Below are positions 1 through 7,332 of a stretch of 28,036 bases of DNA, piece by piece (within the stretch, counting starts at the first letter, position 1; every line of letters begins with the position of its first letter). The translations under genes and the position numbers were made by a program. The stretch comes from Bacteroidales bacterium UBA6360 (GTDB lineage Bacteria; Bacteroidota; Bacteroidia; Bacteroidales; UBA932). The notes beneath the pieces are model-generated. The model was given only the letters and a program-made list of their open reading frames with translations, was not told the DNA's origin and did no database searches. The stretch spans positions 1-28,036 of the forward strand of contig DJRM01000006.1 of the NCBI GenBank assembly GCA_002440085.1. The letters are read 5' to 3'.

Positions 1-65
1 AATTTTTAACGAAGTATTGATTGTAAAAAACATCAAGGAGCATGATCAACATTCACGAGATAATC

Positions 66-560
66 ATGGCGACATCCGATAAAACGGAGACGGCAAAGAA
101 GACAGCGATGAGGAAGAATGGCGAGCTCAGAAAGATAGCGCCCAAGATTTATACGACAAATATGGACGAAGATTCCGAGGTAATAGTAAAAAGGAATCTG
201 TTTTACATACTTGGACAATTGTATCCAAATGCCGTGATAAGCCACAGGTCGGCATTTGAGTTAAAACCGACGGAAAATGGAGACATCTATTTGACATATA
301 AATGCTCAAAGATTGTTTCTTTGCCGGGAGTCAATGTTCATCTGCTTGAGGGCCCGGCCGGAACCGAAAATGATCGGCCATTCATTGGAAATCTGCACAT
401 AGCCAGCAATGAAAGACGAGTTCTTGAGAATCTTCAAAAAGGTCGTGCAAGAAAAGGAGATTCAAAGTGCCTGCCCCGCGAGGCCATTGAGAAGAGCCTT
501 GAAAAGATGCTTCAGGTAAATGGTGAAGCTGGCATCAATGAATTCAGGGATAAAGCGAGG
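66..560 (+). pseudogene. Fic family protein, N-terminal remnant
   Basis: The reading frame opens at 42 or, more likely, at the ATG at 66 (protein starting MATSDKTE). Its residues resemble the N-terminal region of Bacteroidota Fic-family proteins: the RNLFYILGQLYPNAVISHRS block is a winged-helix, AbiEi-like segment, and a KCLPREAIEKSLEKML helix follows. Homology appears to stop near 560. The open frame runs on to 656, but those last ~30 codons look like noise and run antisense into the neighbouring ATPase gene. Intact members are roughly 450-520 residues and carry the catalytic HxFx(D/E)GNGR loop; here the whole Fic domain is missing, so no AMP-transferase activity is expected. I see this as a gene truncated by recombination. 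The family assignment comes from remembered sequence patterns and no database search was done. Confidence 0.6.
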
Positions 561-616
561 GCGACAGCTGGTATGTCTACGACTATTTCTTCGCGGAATG
601 GTTGCGGACGCTGTAG
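557..616 (+). pseudogene. Possible C-terminal scrap of an ATPase gene
   Basis: In the frame beginning at 557, which is not the Fic frame, the DNA reads EGDSWYVYDYFFAEWLRTL followed by a TAG stop at 614-616. The pattern 'VYDxFFxxWL' close to a stop resembles the C-terminal end of archaeal-type AAA ATPases common in Bacteroidota. It begins exactly where the Fic similarity ends, as expected if two unrelated genes were fused by a deletion. Only 19 codons support this. Confidence 0.35.
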
Positions 617-622
617 GAACTA

Positions 623-1975
623 CTACAGCAGTCCCGTCATATATAGCGGCAGATAGGTGATGCCGTTCTCTATTTTCAGGTCGGCAGTATGCAGCACATA
701 TGGTGTTGACAGATAGTCTCCGTATTTTTCAATACACTTCCGTAGTGATGTCAATGTATATCTGCTTGTTGACTTGACTTCGATCGGGGAGATGTTGTGT
801 TTTGCTGTTATAGTATTCTTCGCTGTCAGAAAATCTATTTCCATTCTTTCTCCGGCTTTCTCCTTGCTGTATTTTGAGAAGAAATAGAGTTTGTGTCCTG
901 CAGCACGCAGCATTTGTGCCACAATATTTTCAACCACCATACCTTCATTGAACTCCAGTTTGTCGGTGAGCAGCTTGTTGTACAAGTTTTCAGAAACAAT
1001 TGTATTTTCATTAAAAGCGTGACTAATGAGCAGGCCTGTATCTCCCATATAGCATTTCAATGTGGCTTCATCAGTATTCATTCCCAGCCCAATATTCGGT
1101 TCAGTCGTGTTATATGCCACATTCACAATCATGGCATCTGACAGCCAAAAGAAAGACGTCTCATAATCCCGCATCCTGGCACCCTCGGTGAGGGCCTTAA
1201 GCATAAATTTTTTTTCATGCTTCTGTAGTTGTGATGGTATTGTGTCGAAAATTTGAGTCACTTTCGACACGTGCGATGCTGCATATTTCTGTATATCATT
1301 GCGATAAAGTGTCAGAATCTGGCGTTTCACATAATCTGCTTTCCGAAAATCCCGTGTATCCAAATATTTTGCGACAACCTGAGGCATTCCGCCGACAATC
1401 AGATACTGTCGGAAATAGTCCATTGACTTTCGATGCATAATCTGTCCCATCTCATGTTGCCTATCGAAATTCATGCGAATGAGAGGCATCAGCATCTCAT
1501 TGCCCATCGCCCAAAGAAATTCCTCGTAGTCCATAGGAAACATCAGAATCTCCTCTTCTTCTGATGGTATCAAGATGTTTTCCACGTTTTTCTTGATGGA
1601 CACAAGCGAGCCTGTCTCTATGTAATCATAACGTCCGTCTTCTACAAGGTATTTGACCGCCGCTCTTGCCCGGGGGAAAAGCTGCACTTCATCGAAGATT
1701 ATTACAGAGTCACGAGGATAAAGCGGTGTATTGGCATAGCTGCTTAAATACATGAAGAATGTGTCAAGGTCGTCCAAGTAGAGGTCAAACAGCGATTTCA
1801 CATTGTTTCCGACCTTGTTGAAATCAATCAGAATATAACTTTTGTATTCGTTTTGTGCGAATGCCTTTGCAATATAGCTTTTGCCGACACGTCGCGCACC
1901 ATTGATAAGAACGGCACTTTTCCCATTCTGTTCTTTTTTCCACTCCAAGAGCCTGTCATACACTTTCCTTTTCAT
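623..1975 (-). CDS. AAA-family ATPase with DUF4143 / PD-(D/E)XK-like C-terminus
   Basis: This 450-residue protein belongs to the AAA_14/DUF4143 ATPases, a widespread but functionally unresolved prokaryotic family. Visible features are a Walker A motif GARRVGKS at about residues 26-33, a Walker B stretch SVIIFDEVQ at 90-98, the helical DUF4143 region at about 195-365, and a C-terminal EIDFL ... PIEVKS pattern that fits a PD-(D/E)XK nuclease-like fold. The length is usual for the family and both ends look intact. The ATG at 1975 is supported by a promoter at 2074-2104. The gene converges on the Fic remnant; the two stop codons lie within 10 bp of each other. It is not obviously linked to the glycan locus to its right. 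Confidence 0.85.
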   Translation of the reverse strand: MKRKVYDRLLEWKKEQNGKSAVLINGARRVGKSYIAKAFAQNEYKSYILIDFNKVGNNVKSLFDLYLDDLDTFFMYLSSYANTPLYPRDSVIIFDEVQLFPRARAAVKYLVEDGRYDYIETGSLVSIKKNVENILIPSEEEEILMFPMDYEEFLWAMGNEMLMPLIRMNFDRQHEMGQIMHRKSMDYFRQYLIVGGMPQVVAKYLDTRDFRKADYVKRQILTLYRNDIQKYAASHVSKVTQIFDTIPSQLQKHEKKFMLKALTEGARMRDYETSFFWLSDAMIVNVAYNTTEPNIGLGMNTDEATLKCYMGDTGLLISHAFNENTIVSENLYNKLLTDKLEFNEGMVVENIVAQMLRAAGHKLYFFSKYSKEKAGERMEIDFLTAKNTITAKHNISPIEVKSTSRYTLTSLRKCIEKYGDYLSTPYVLHTADLKIENGITYLPLYMTGLL

Positions 1976-1983
1976 TATTCTTG

Positions 1984-2067
1984 CACCTATCCGCGATTAT
2001 TTTGTCCATAAATTTACACTTATCCGCGATTATCAAACTATACATCCATACACTTATCCGCGATTAT
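1984..2067 (-). repeat. Three direct copies of a 17-bp motif in the ATPase leader
   Basis: On the + strand the motif CAC(C/T)TATCCGCGATTAT occurs at 1984-2000, 2017-2033 and 2051-2067. The period is 33 then 34 bp, about three helical turns. Copies two and three are identical over 17 bp and copy one differs at one base. The spacers upstream of copies two and three share TCCATA. Each copy contains a short dyad ATC-CGC-GAT. Read in the direction of the ATPase gene, the copies (ATAATCGCGGATAAGTG) fill the space between the predicted transcription start (near 2067) and the start codon at 1975, so they should be transcribed. They could be protein-binding sites or an RNA leader element. Confidence 0.85.
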
Positions 2068-2073
2068 TGGTCA

Positions 2074-2104
2074 CAAAGATACACTATCCTATCAAAACGG
2101 CAAT
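2074..2104 (-). promoter_or_regulatory. Bacteroidota-type promoter of the AAA ATPase
   Basis: The minus strand carries TATCTTTG (2081-2074), a full match to the Bacteroidota -7 consensus TAnnTTTG. ATTG at 2104-2101, 19 bp upstream, is a three-of-four match to the -33 TTTG element. The predicted transcription start is near 2067, giving a leader of about 90 nt that holds the three direct repeats. Confidence 0.6.
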
Positions 2105-2139
2105 GCACCGGACTTGAAAAAGTGGAGAATGACACACGC

Positions 2140-2176
2140 AAAAATCCCCAGGAGCGGCGCGAACCGCTTCCGGGGA
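2140..2176 (-). terminator. Intrinsic terminator after the fimbrillin-like gene
   Basis: Arms 2145-2157 (TCCCCAGGAGCGG) and 2164-2176 (CCGCTTCCGGGGA) form a 13-bp stem with two mismatched or wobble positions and a six-base loop. On the minus strand the stem is followed directly by a run of five T (2144-2140). It lies about 26 bp after the stop of the lipoprotein gene, so it plausibly ends the leftward transcript. Confidence 0.75.
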
Positions 2177-2202
2177 ATTGCTAATTTCGGCTTGACAGCA
2201 AA

Positions 2203-3519
2203 CTACTGCTGTGGTGTAGTAGTCTGTGCAGGCTGGGTTACAGTCACTGATTTCGCAGCTGGCATCGCAATGTAGCCTGGAATGTTAAAAATTGCTGTTA
2301 CGACTGCTGTGCGCTCTTTCCCAGTGTTGTTGGCTTCATATCGAAGCTTCCACCAACAAGTCTCTTTCTCGTAGAAGCATTCCGTAATCCATGTCACCTC
2401 TTTTCCTTCACTGTCCGTGAACTCGAATTTCACATTTTCCGGAGAATAGAACGCTGCATGCGCGTCATCATATTTAACCGCTGAACCATCCAGTACCGCA
2501 ATATAATAACCTAATCCGTAAGATTCATCCGCGGGAACACCTGCGCTTATCGTTAGATTTGGGAAATCACCTTTAAAATAAAGGGACTTGTCATTTGAAT
2601 TCAGTTCACGACGAGTAATAAATTTGCTTTCCAAGTTTATAGGCAGATTTGTGACATTCCCTTTTTCAAAATTAAGCTTATCCGAATAGAGGTAATACTT
2701 GGCTTTGTCAGTCGTTATCACATAAATAACGCCAGCGTCGTCGCTTGACAGTGGTGGAACCGTCATATAGATCCCCCTGCTTTTCGTATCATCTGGAGTT
2801 TTCGCTGTAACTTCTTGCGGGGTGGAAACCGACACCTTTACAGTTTGGCTATGATATTCCACCACTTCTTCATTTGATTGTCCGAGATAGTCATACCCGA
2901 TTCTACCGGCCAAAGTAAGCCAATTGATGGTTGAGGTCATCTCGATCGACGAAACCTTTTCAGCGACATATTTTCCGGTTGAAGAGTAGATGAGGAAACG
3001 ACGGATGTTGCCGACAAGCTCCATCTTAGGGGCTGCGGTAGTCCCTTCCACCTTGACATTCACTGCTTTGAGACACAGCCTATTCGCACCGAGGTTTCCG
3101 AGAGCAGGTTGGCTCTGTTTGGGTTCGAATATAAGACCAAGATCATTGTAACCATCAGGTCCATATAAGAAAGAAACTGTCGAGCCTGCTGCTGGAGCCG
3201 CGTCGAACGTGAATGTTGCAGCGCCTGTATTTGCATCAATCTCCAGACCAGTGGATTTATAAACATTACCAGTTTTCCCAGTATCGTCTGAGGTAACCAC
3301 CATGCGGAGTTTGTTCCAATCATCTTTCTCCCAAGACATACCCACACCATCGGTGAATGTTGCCTTGGTGTCAGGAAACGGGTTATCTACAGTTACATAG
3401 AACGGCTTTGCTTCCACCAGGGGAGTTGCCGGTTCTGCGGAAGGCTGTTCCTTCTGGCAAGCTGTGAATGCGGATGAAATCGTCGCAACGGCCAATATTG
3501 AATAGAAAATTCTTTTCAT
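2203..3519 (-). CDS. Fimbrillin-like / BACON-type surface lipoprotein
   Basis: The protein is 438 residues from the ATG at 3519. The frame is open further upstream, but only the start at 3519 puts the signal peptide (MKRIFYSILAVATISSAFTAC) at the N-terminus. The lipobox FTAC predicts lipidation at Cys21. The body is rich in beta-strand-forming segments and follows the fimbrillin/Mfa-like pattern (DGVGMSWEKDDWNKLRM near the N-terminus; a later SRGIYMTVPPL stretch). The last ~130 residues look like a BACON-type immunoglobulin fold, ending in KSVTVTQPA. A role in adhesion or surface glycan contact is inferred. It lies 26 bp behind a 53-residue peptide gene and before a terminator. Family membership is likely, but the precise function is unknown. 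Confidence 0.7.
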   Translation of the reverse strand: MKRIFYSILAVATISSAFTACQKEQPSAEPATPLVEAKPFYVTVDNPFPDTKATFTDGVGMSWEKDDWNKLRMVVTSDDTGKTGNVYKSTGLEIDANTGAATFTFDAAPAAGSTVSFLYGPDGYNDLGLIFEPKQSQPALGNLGANRLCLKAVNVKVEGTTAAPKMELVGNIRRFLIYSSTGKYVAEKVSSIEMTSTINWLTLAGRIGYDYLGQSNEEVVEYHSQTVKVSVSTPQEVTAKTPDDTKSRGIYMTVPPLSSDDAGVIYVITTDKAKYYLYSDKLNFEKGNVTNLPINLESKFITRRELNSNDKSLYFKGDFPNLTISAGVPADESYGLGYYIAVLDGSAVKYDDAHAAFYSPENVKFEFTDSEGKEVTWITECFYEKETCWWKLRYEANNTGKERTAVVTAIFNIPGYIAMPAAKSVTVTQPAQTTTPQQ

Positions 3520-3545
3520 AATCGTACTTTCAGTTAAATTAAAGA

Positions 3546-3707
3546 TTATTCCCAAGTTTCGTCATCGGAATATGACCAACCGATGTTGACACCATTTGTT
3601 TCGTTGTGCCACCAATTTTTTTCTAGGGTGCTGCTCCCAGCAAAGCCATTCTCAACGCTGAGTGCCGTCATAGACAGCAGCGGAGAAGTGTAGTTGTTTT
3701 TTTTCAT
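3546..3707 (-). CDS. 53-residue peptide, unknown function
   Basis: A short frame starts at the ATG at 3707 and stops with TAA at 3546. The protein begins MKKNNYTSPLLSMTALSVEN and ends in an acidic, tryptophan-containing tail (GWSYSDDETWE). There is no signal peptide or membrane helix. Small Bacteroidales genes with an MKK(x)nY(x)xP start and an acidic, W-rich end are often found beside fimbrillin-like or SusC/D lipoprotein genes, usually unannotated. Its stop lies 26 bp before the start of the lipoprotein gene, suggesting co-expression. The isomerase gene ends 64 bp upstream, so it might be the tail of the main operon or a separate unit; I see no TAnnTTTG box in that gap. Function unknown. 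Confidence 0.6.
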   Translation of the reverse strand: MKKNNYTSPLLSMTALSVENGFAGSSTLEKNWWHNETNGVNIGWSYSDDETWE

Positions 3708-3771
3708 AACTTGTTAGATTAAAATGGTTAATAAGTAAGTATTGATTAAGAATTAGTTGCACTTAGCCAGA

Positions 3772-4683
3772 TTATCTAAGGGCCTTGGTGTAGCCGGACT
3801 TCTTGAGGTAGGTTGCGCTTTCGCGGATGCTGCGCATAATGTCATCAGGGTAGGAGGACCTTTCAACCTCGATGATCACGGCCTTCGTTCCGGCGGTCTT
3901 CGCGTTGGCGAAGATTGCGTCGAAGCCGACCATTCCGCTCTGCCCGATCTCACGCTCATCCTTGATGTGCAGGAGCTTGAAGCGTCCGGGATATTTCTTG
4001 AAATAGTCGACCGGGCTTGAGTCACCGATGACCGTCCAGTAGACGTCCATCTCGAAGAAGACGTAGTCGGGATTCGTGTGAGTGAGCATGTAATCGTACA
4101 TCATCTCTCCCTCGACCTTAGAGAACTCGTGCGAGTGGTTGTGATAGCCGTACTCCATCCCGGCATCGGAAACCATCTTCCCGACGGTGTTGAGATAGTC
4201 GCAATAGGTCTTCAGCTCGGCAAGGGTCTTCGGGACGCTGCTGCCGGAATTTTCGAAATACAGCCATGGAGTGACGATGTACTTCATCCCTGCCGTCTTG
4301 TGGGCGCGGATGCACTCTTCCCACCAGCGCAGAGTCTCCACGCTCGGCTTTCCGGCCGCGAACTCCTCAACGGTGAGATTTCTGAAAACATGAGCGGAAA
4401 GAGGCAGAAGGCCTGCGGCGTCGCAGTCGGAGCGGAACTCCTCCGGAGTGACTCCATAAATCTTCCCGTCTGAATAAGAGGCCGCCTCAACGCAGTTGTA
4501 GCCCATCTTGGCTAACTGCTTGAAGATGGCTCCGTGATTGGCTTCATATTCCTCCGGAGTGTCGAACAGCTCCCTTGCGGAGTAAAGCTGGATGCCGACA
4601 AGCGGCTCTCCTGCCAACAAGTCGAAGCATCCGAGAACGAGTGCTGCGGACGCTGCAAGTATAGAAAGTACAGAACGTTTCAT
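3772..4683 (-). CDS. Exported sugar phosphate isomerase/epimerase-like TIM-barrel protein
   Basis: The 303-residue protein belongs to the xylose-isomerase-like TIM-barrel superfamily (AP_endonuc_2). After a signal sequence (MKRSVLSILAASAALVLGC, with a possible lipobox VLGC at Cys19) the barrel begins at GIQLYSARELF (about 30-40). Likely divalent-metal ligands are the acidic and histidine residues in GYHNHSHEF (179-187), EMDVYW (211-216), LLHIKD (237-242) and IIEVE (270-274). Despite the family name, an envelope-located member cannot act on a sugar phosphate, so a role on a free or 3-keto sugar is more likely (inference). It starts 13 bp after the DUF1080 gene and must be co-transcribed with it. 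The pairing resembles the 3-keto-glycoside gene cluster known from Bacteroides. Confidence 0.8.
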   Translation of the reverse strand: MKRSVLSILAASAALVLGCFDLLAGEPLVGIQLYSARELFDTPEEYEANHGAIFKQLAKMGYNCVEAASYSDGKIYGVTPEEFRSDCDAAGLLPLSAHVFRNLTVEEFAAGKPSVETLRWWEECIRAHKTAGMKYIVTPWLYFENSGSSVPKTLAELKTYCDYLNTVGKMVSDAGMEYGYHNHSHEFSKVEGEMMYDYMLTHTNPDYVFFEMDVYWTVIGDSSPVDYFKKYPGRFKLLHIKDEREIGQSGMVGFDAIFANAKTAGTKAVIIEVERSSYPDDIMRSIRESATYLKKSGYTKALR

Positions 4684-4696
4684 AATCGTAAGAAAT

Positions 4697-5566
4697 TTAT
4701 TCCATTACCTTCACGCGGATGTTGCGGAACCAGACGTCGTCCCCATGGTCCTGGAAACCGATGTAGCCCTCGTGGTTCGGGCCGCCGCAGTTGTTGAGGA
4801 GCTCATAGGCAAGAGGCCAACCCTCCGGACTGAACTTGCTGTTCTTGAGCATGTCGGTCCACTGCTGGGTCCACAGATGGTACTCAAGCACATTCTCACC
4901 GTTCTGGTAGTGAACCACGGTGCCCTTGTAGACCATAATTCCGCCGGTCTGCCACTTGTCGTAGCCGGTGAAGTTCTGCGGCTTCGCCGGAATCATGTCG
5001 TAGAGGGAGGCAGACTGACGATTGCCGTCCTTGCCGAGAAGGGCATCAGGGTGGGTTGCATTGTCAAGTACCTGATATTCAGGAGCGGAGATGTAGATTG
5101 GCTGAACTTCAACATTGCCGTCCTTGTCCTTGGTGGTCACTTCCTGAGCGAGGTAGAAGACACCTGAGTTGGTTCCCTTTGCAACCTTCCAGTCGAACTC
5201 AAGCTTGAAGTTCTTGAACTTGTGTGCGAAGATGAGGTCGCCGCCTTCGCTGGTCTGACCCTCGCCCGTGCCGGAGCCGGTGAACTTAAGGCAGCCGTCC
5301 TCGACGCTCCAGCGCTGAGGGACGCTGTCCTTCATGTAGCCTCTCCAGCCCTTGAGGGAAGTGCCGTCGAAGATTACGTAATATCCGTCCTTGTCCTGCG
5401 GATATTCGCCCAGGTCAACGCATGGCTTCTCGACTACCGTGTACTCAGGAACCGCAGGGGTCTCGCTGCTTTCCTCAGCTTTCTTTGAATTGTTGTTGCA
5501 GGCGCATGATGACACCACCGCAACGGAGGCAGCAGCCGCTGCCGCGAAAAGAAATGTTCTTTTCAT
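4697..5566 (-). CDS. DUF1080 / 3-keto-disaccharide hydrolase family lipoprotein
   Basis: The protein is 289 residues from the ATG at 5566; a GTG four codons upstream is open but would only lengthen the signal peptide. A lipobox VSSC predicts lipidation at Cys21. The rest is a concanavalin-like beta-sandwich of the DUF1080 family (PF06439): FDGTSLKGWRGY (66-77), GGDLIFAHKFKNFKLEFDWK (108-127), NSGVF (133-137), EYQVLDN (163-169) and the closing GYIGFQDHGDDVWFRNIRVK (267-286). Members cleave 3-keto-glucosides and 3-keto-disaccharides, in several cases by elimination rather than simple hydrolysis. This fits the two oxidoreductase genes just upstream, which could make the keto-glycoside. The substrate is not readable from sequence. 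Confidence 0.85.
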   Translation of the reverse strand: MKRTFLFAAAAAASVAVVSSCACNNNSKKAEESSETPAVPEYTVVEKPCVDLGEYPQDKDGYYVIFDGTSLKGWRGYMKDSVPQRWSVEDGCLKFTGSGTGEGQTSEGGDLIFAHKFKNFKLEFDWKVAKGTNSGVFYLAQEVTTKDKDGNVEVQPIYISAPEYQVLDNATHPDALLGKDGNRQSASLYDMIPAKPQNFTGYDKWQTGGIMVYKGTVVHYQNGENVLEYHLWTQQWTDMLKNSKFSPEGWPLAYELLNNCGGPNHEGYIGFQDHGDDVWFRNIRVKVME

Positions 5567-5679
5567 ATCTATTGTCACTGATTTAATATTGTTGAAAATA
5601 AACTGCTTCAGCTTTGTCTTTTATCATCGGGCATCGATTTTTTGACGAAGCCGGTTATTTCTAAAAGTCTCTGCACAGC

Positions 5680-5706
5680 CCGGGCAGAGGGATGACCCCT
5701 GCCCGG
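5680..5706 (-). other. GC-rich hairpin between the Tat oxidoreductase and DUF1080 genes
   Basis: CCGGGCAG (5680-5687) pairs with CTGCCCGG (5699-5706); GGG/CCC pairs inside with one bulge extend the stem. No T-run follows directly on the minus strand, so a processing or mRNA-protecting hairpin is more likely than a terminator. The other ~100 bp of this 152-bp gap show no recognisable promoter. Confidence 0.55.
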
Positions 5707-5718
5707 CCATGCAAATTC

Positions 5719-7236
5719 CTATTCCTGAGGCATCGGAGGAAGCTCGTAGCCGTGCTGATAGTTGTGCCTAATGAGTTCGGCCGCGAACTGGTTCGCATCA
5801 ACAGGGTCGGTGTAGGTGTTCTCGAATGTCGGGTGACCGTCGTGGATCGAGAATCCGTCCTTGATCATTGACTTCACCGTCGCGTCGGCAGGGATATTTG
5901 TGAACTTCATGTTCTTGCCGTCCCAGTCAAGCACCTGGTTGAGCCCCTGGAGACGGATTGCGAGCACGCCCATGACGACCATCTCGTTGAACGGTCCCGC
6001 CTCGCTGAAGTCGGAAGCCGACGGCACGCGGACTGAAGGGTCCTCCTTGCAGGCACGAACCCAGTCCTGAACGTGGTTGACAGTGAAGTCGTCACTGATA
6101 GAAGGAACCCGGCGAAGGACCTTCGGAGCATCAGGAACCCTTCCGGAAACAAGGTATGGACGGGATCCGTAGCAGCCGCAGATGAGCGTGTCCTTCGTGC
6201 CGTGGAAAATCACGGCGCCGCCCCAGTAGTTCATATCCACTCCCGCAGGAAGTCCCTCCGGTCTGTCTGGAAGAAGGCCGCCGTCGTACCAGTTCAGCTC
6301 AACCTCCGGCATCGCAACCTTAGGCATGTTGTCGCGGGCAGGGAAGACGTATTTCACGTGCTGCGCCGAAGGGCAGGACTCGCTGAGAAGCTTGGTTGAA
6401 GAACCCTGTACGTGGATAGGATAGCCAAGGTTCAGAGCCTTGAAAGGAGCGTGGAGAATGTGGCAGGCCATGTCGCCGAGGGCACCGGTGCCGAAGTCCC
6501 ACCAGCCTCGGAAGTTCCACGGGGTGTAGATGGAATGGTACGGACGCATCGGGGCAGGGCCTATGAACGCGTCCCAATTGAGGGTCGAAGGCACGCTCAT
6601 CTGCTCTGCCGGGCGCTCAAGACCCTGCGGCCAGATAGGGCGGTCGGTGAAGGCGTCAACTTTGGTCACCTCGCCGATCTCACCATTCCAGATCCACTCG
6701 CAGGCAAGCCGCACGCCCTCATTGGACGCGCCCTGATTGCCCATCTGGGTGGCAACTCCGGCCTTCGCTGCAAGTTTTGTCAGAAGCCTTGACTCATACA
6801 CCGTGTGGGTGAGAGGCTTCTCGCAGTAGACGTGCTTGCCGGCTGCAAGAGCCTCCGCGCAGATGATCGCGTGGGTGTGGTCGGCGGTCGCGCACATCAC
6901 AGCGTCACATTCAGGGAGAAGTTCCTTGAACATCACGCGGTAGTCGTTATATCTCTTTGCCTTCGGATAGCGCTTGAAGACGTGGTCGGCATATTTCCAG
7001 TCAACGTCGCACAGTCCTATGATGTCCTCCGTTTCAAGAGCCTGGAGCACGCTCGCTCCCCTTCCGCCGATGCCCACAGCGAGAATCTTGAGCTTTCTGT
7101 CAAGGGGCTTCTTGGGCTTCCTGTCAGCCTCGCTCTCAGAGTTGCCGGCAAAGAGGACGTTCGGAGCGACGGCAAGACCTGCCGCGGCTGCGGCTCCGAC
7201 TTTCAGAAATGATCTTCTGGATAGTTCTTTAGACAT
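5719..7236 (-). CDS. Tat-exported Gfo/Idh/MocA family oxidoreductase
   Basis: The 505-residue protein opens with a twin-arginine signal (SRRSFLKVGAAAAAGLAVAP, RR at 7-8). The Rossmann nucleotide-binding motif GIGGRG is at 55-60, and the family's conserved lysine is in CEKPL (138-142), followed by QMGNQGASNEGVRLA (164-178), which is typical of exported members. At about 500 residues it is longer than cytoplasmic members (about 350). Tat export implies folding with tightly bound NAD(P) before transport, as known for glucose-fructose oxidoreductase of Zymomonas. Such an enzyme would work in the periplasm by closed redox cycling. Neighbours suggest it oxidises a glycoside at C3 for the DUF1080 protein; that is inference. 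It lies 96 bp after the cytoplasmic paralogue. Confidence 0.88.
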   Translation of the reverse strand: MSKELSRRSFLKVGAAAAAGLAVAPNVLFAGNSESEADRKPKKPLDRKLKILAVGIGGRGASVLQALETEDIIGLCDVDWKYADHVFKRYPKAKRYNDYRVMFKELLPECDAVMCATADHTHAIICAEALAAGKHVYCEKPLTHTVYESRLLTKLAAKAGVATQMGNQGASNEGVRLACEWIWNGEIGEVTKVDAFTDRPIWPQGLERPAEQMSVPSTLNWDAFIGPAPMRPYHSIYTPWNFRGWWDFGTGALGDMACHILHAPFKALNLGYPIHVQGSSTKLLSESCPSAQHVKYVFPARDNMPKVAMPEVELNWYDGGLLPDRPEGLPAGVDMNYWGGAVIFHGTKDTLICGCYGSRPYLVSGRVPDAPKVLRRVPSISDDFTVNHVQDWVRACKEDPSVRVPSASDFSEAGPFNEMVVMGVLAIRLQGLNQVLDWDGKNMKFTNIPADATVKSMIKDGFSIHDGHPTFENTYTDPVDANQFAAELIRHNYQHGYELPPMPQE

Positions 7237-7278
7237 GATTCTAATTGGTATTTGTGTTAATAAAAATCTCTGTGGTAT

Positions 7279-7302
7279 GGCTGTCTGTCAATCCGGACAG
7301 CC
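7279..7302 (-). other. Hairpin between the two oxidoreductase genes
   Basis: GGCTGTC (7279-7285) and GACAGCC (7296-7302) form a perfect 7-bp stem with a 10-base loop. On the minus strand a T-run (ATTTTTATT) comes only about 13 bases later, too far for a standard terminator. An intercistronic processing signal or partial terminator is possible. Confidence 0.4.
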
Positions 7303-7332
7303 GGCGGATTCAGGACGGAGCCAGAGTGGCTG

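Noticed and set aside
610..629. The inverted repeat GCTGTAG ... CTACAGC as a bidirectional terminator
   Set aside because: The stem is only 7 bp, and no T-run follows on either strand.
561..656. The C-terminal ~30 codons of the Fic-frame as real coding sequence
   Set aside because: They read antisense through the end of the DUF4143 ATPase gene, are Ser/Arg/Cys-rich without family similarity, and another frame gives a more protein-like end.
1984..2067. A short CRISPR array
   Set aside because: The repeats are only 17 bp with 16-17 bp spacers, the spacers share sequence, there are just three copies, and no cas genes are near.
1881..2184. Two small + strand frames across the repeat region (1881-2117 and 1981-2184)
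   Set aside because: Their sequence is simply the translated direct repeats and spacers, with no coding character.
5567..5578. A GTG start four codons upstream for the DUF1080 gene
   Set aside because: The ATG at 5566 gives a standard lipoprotein signal beginning MKRTFL, and GTG starts are less common.
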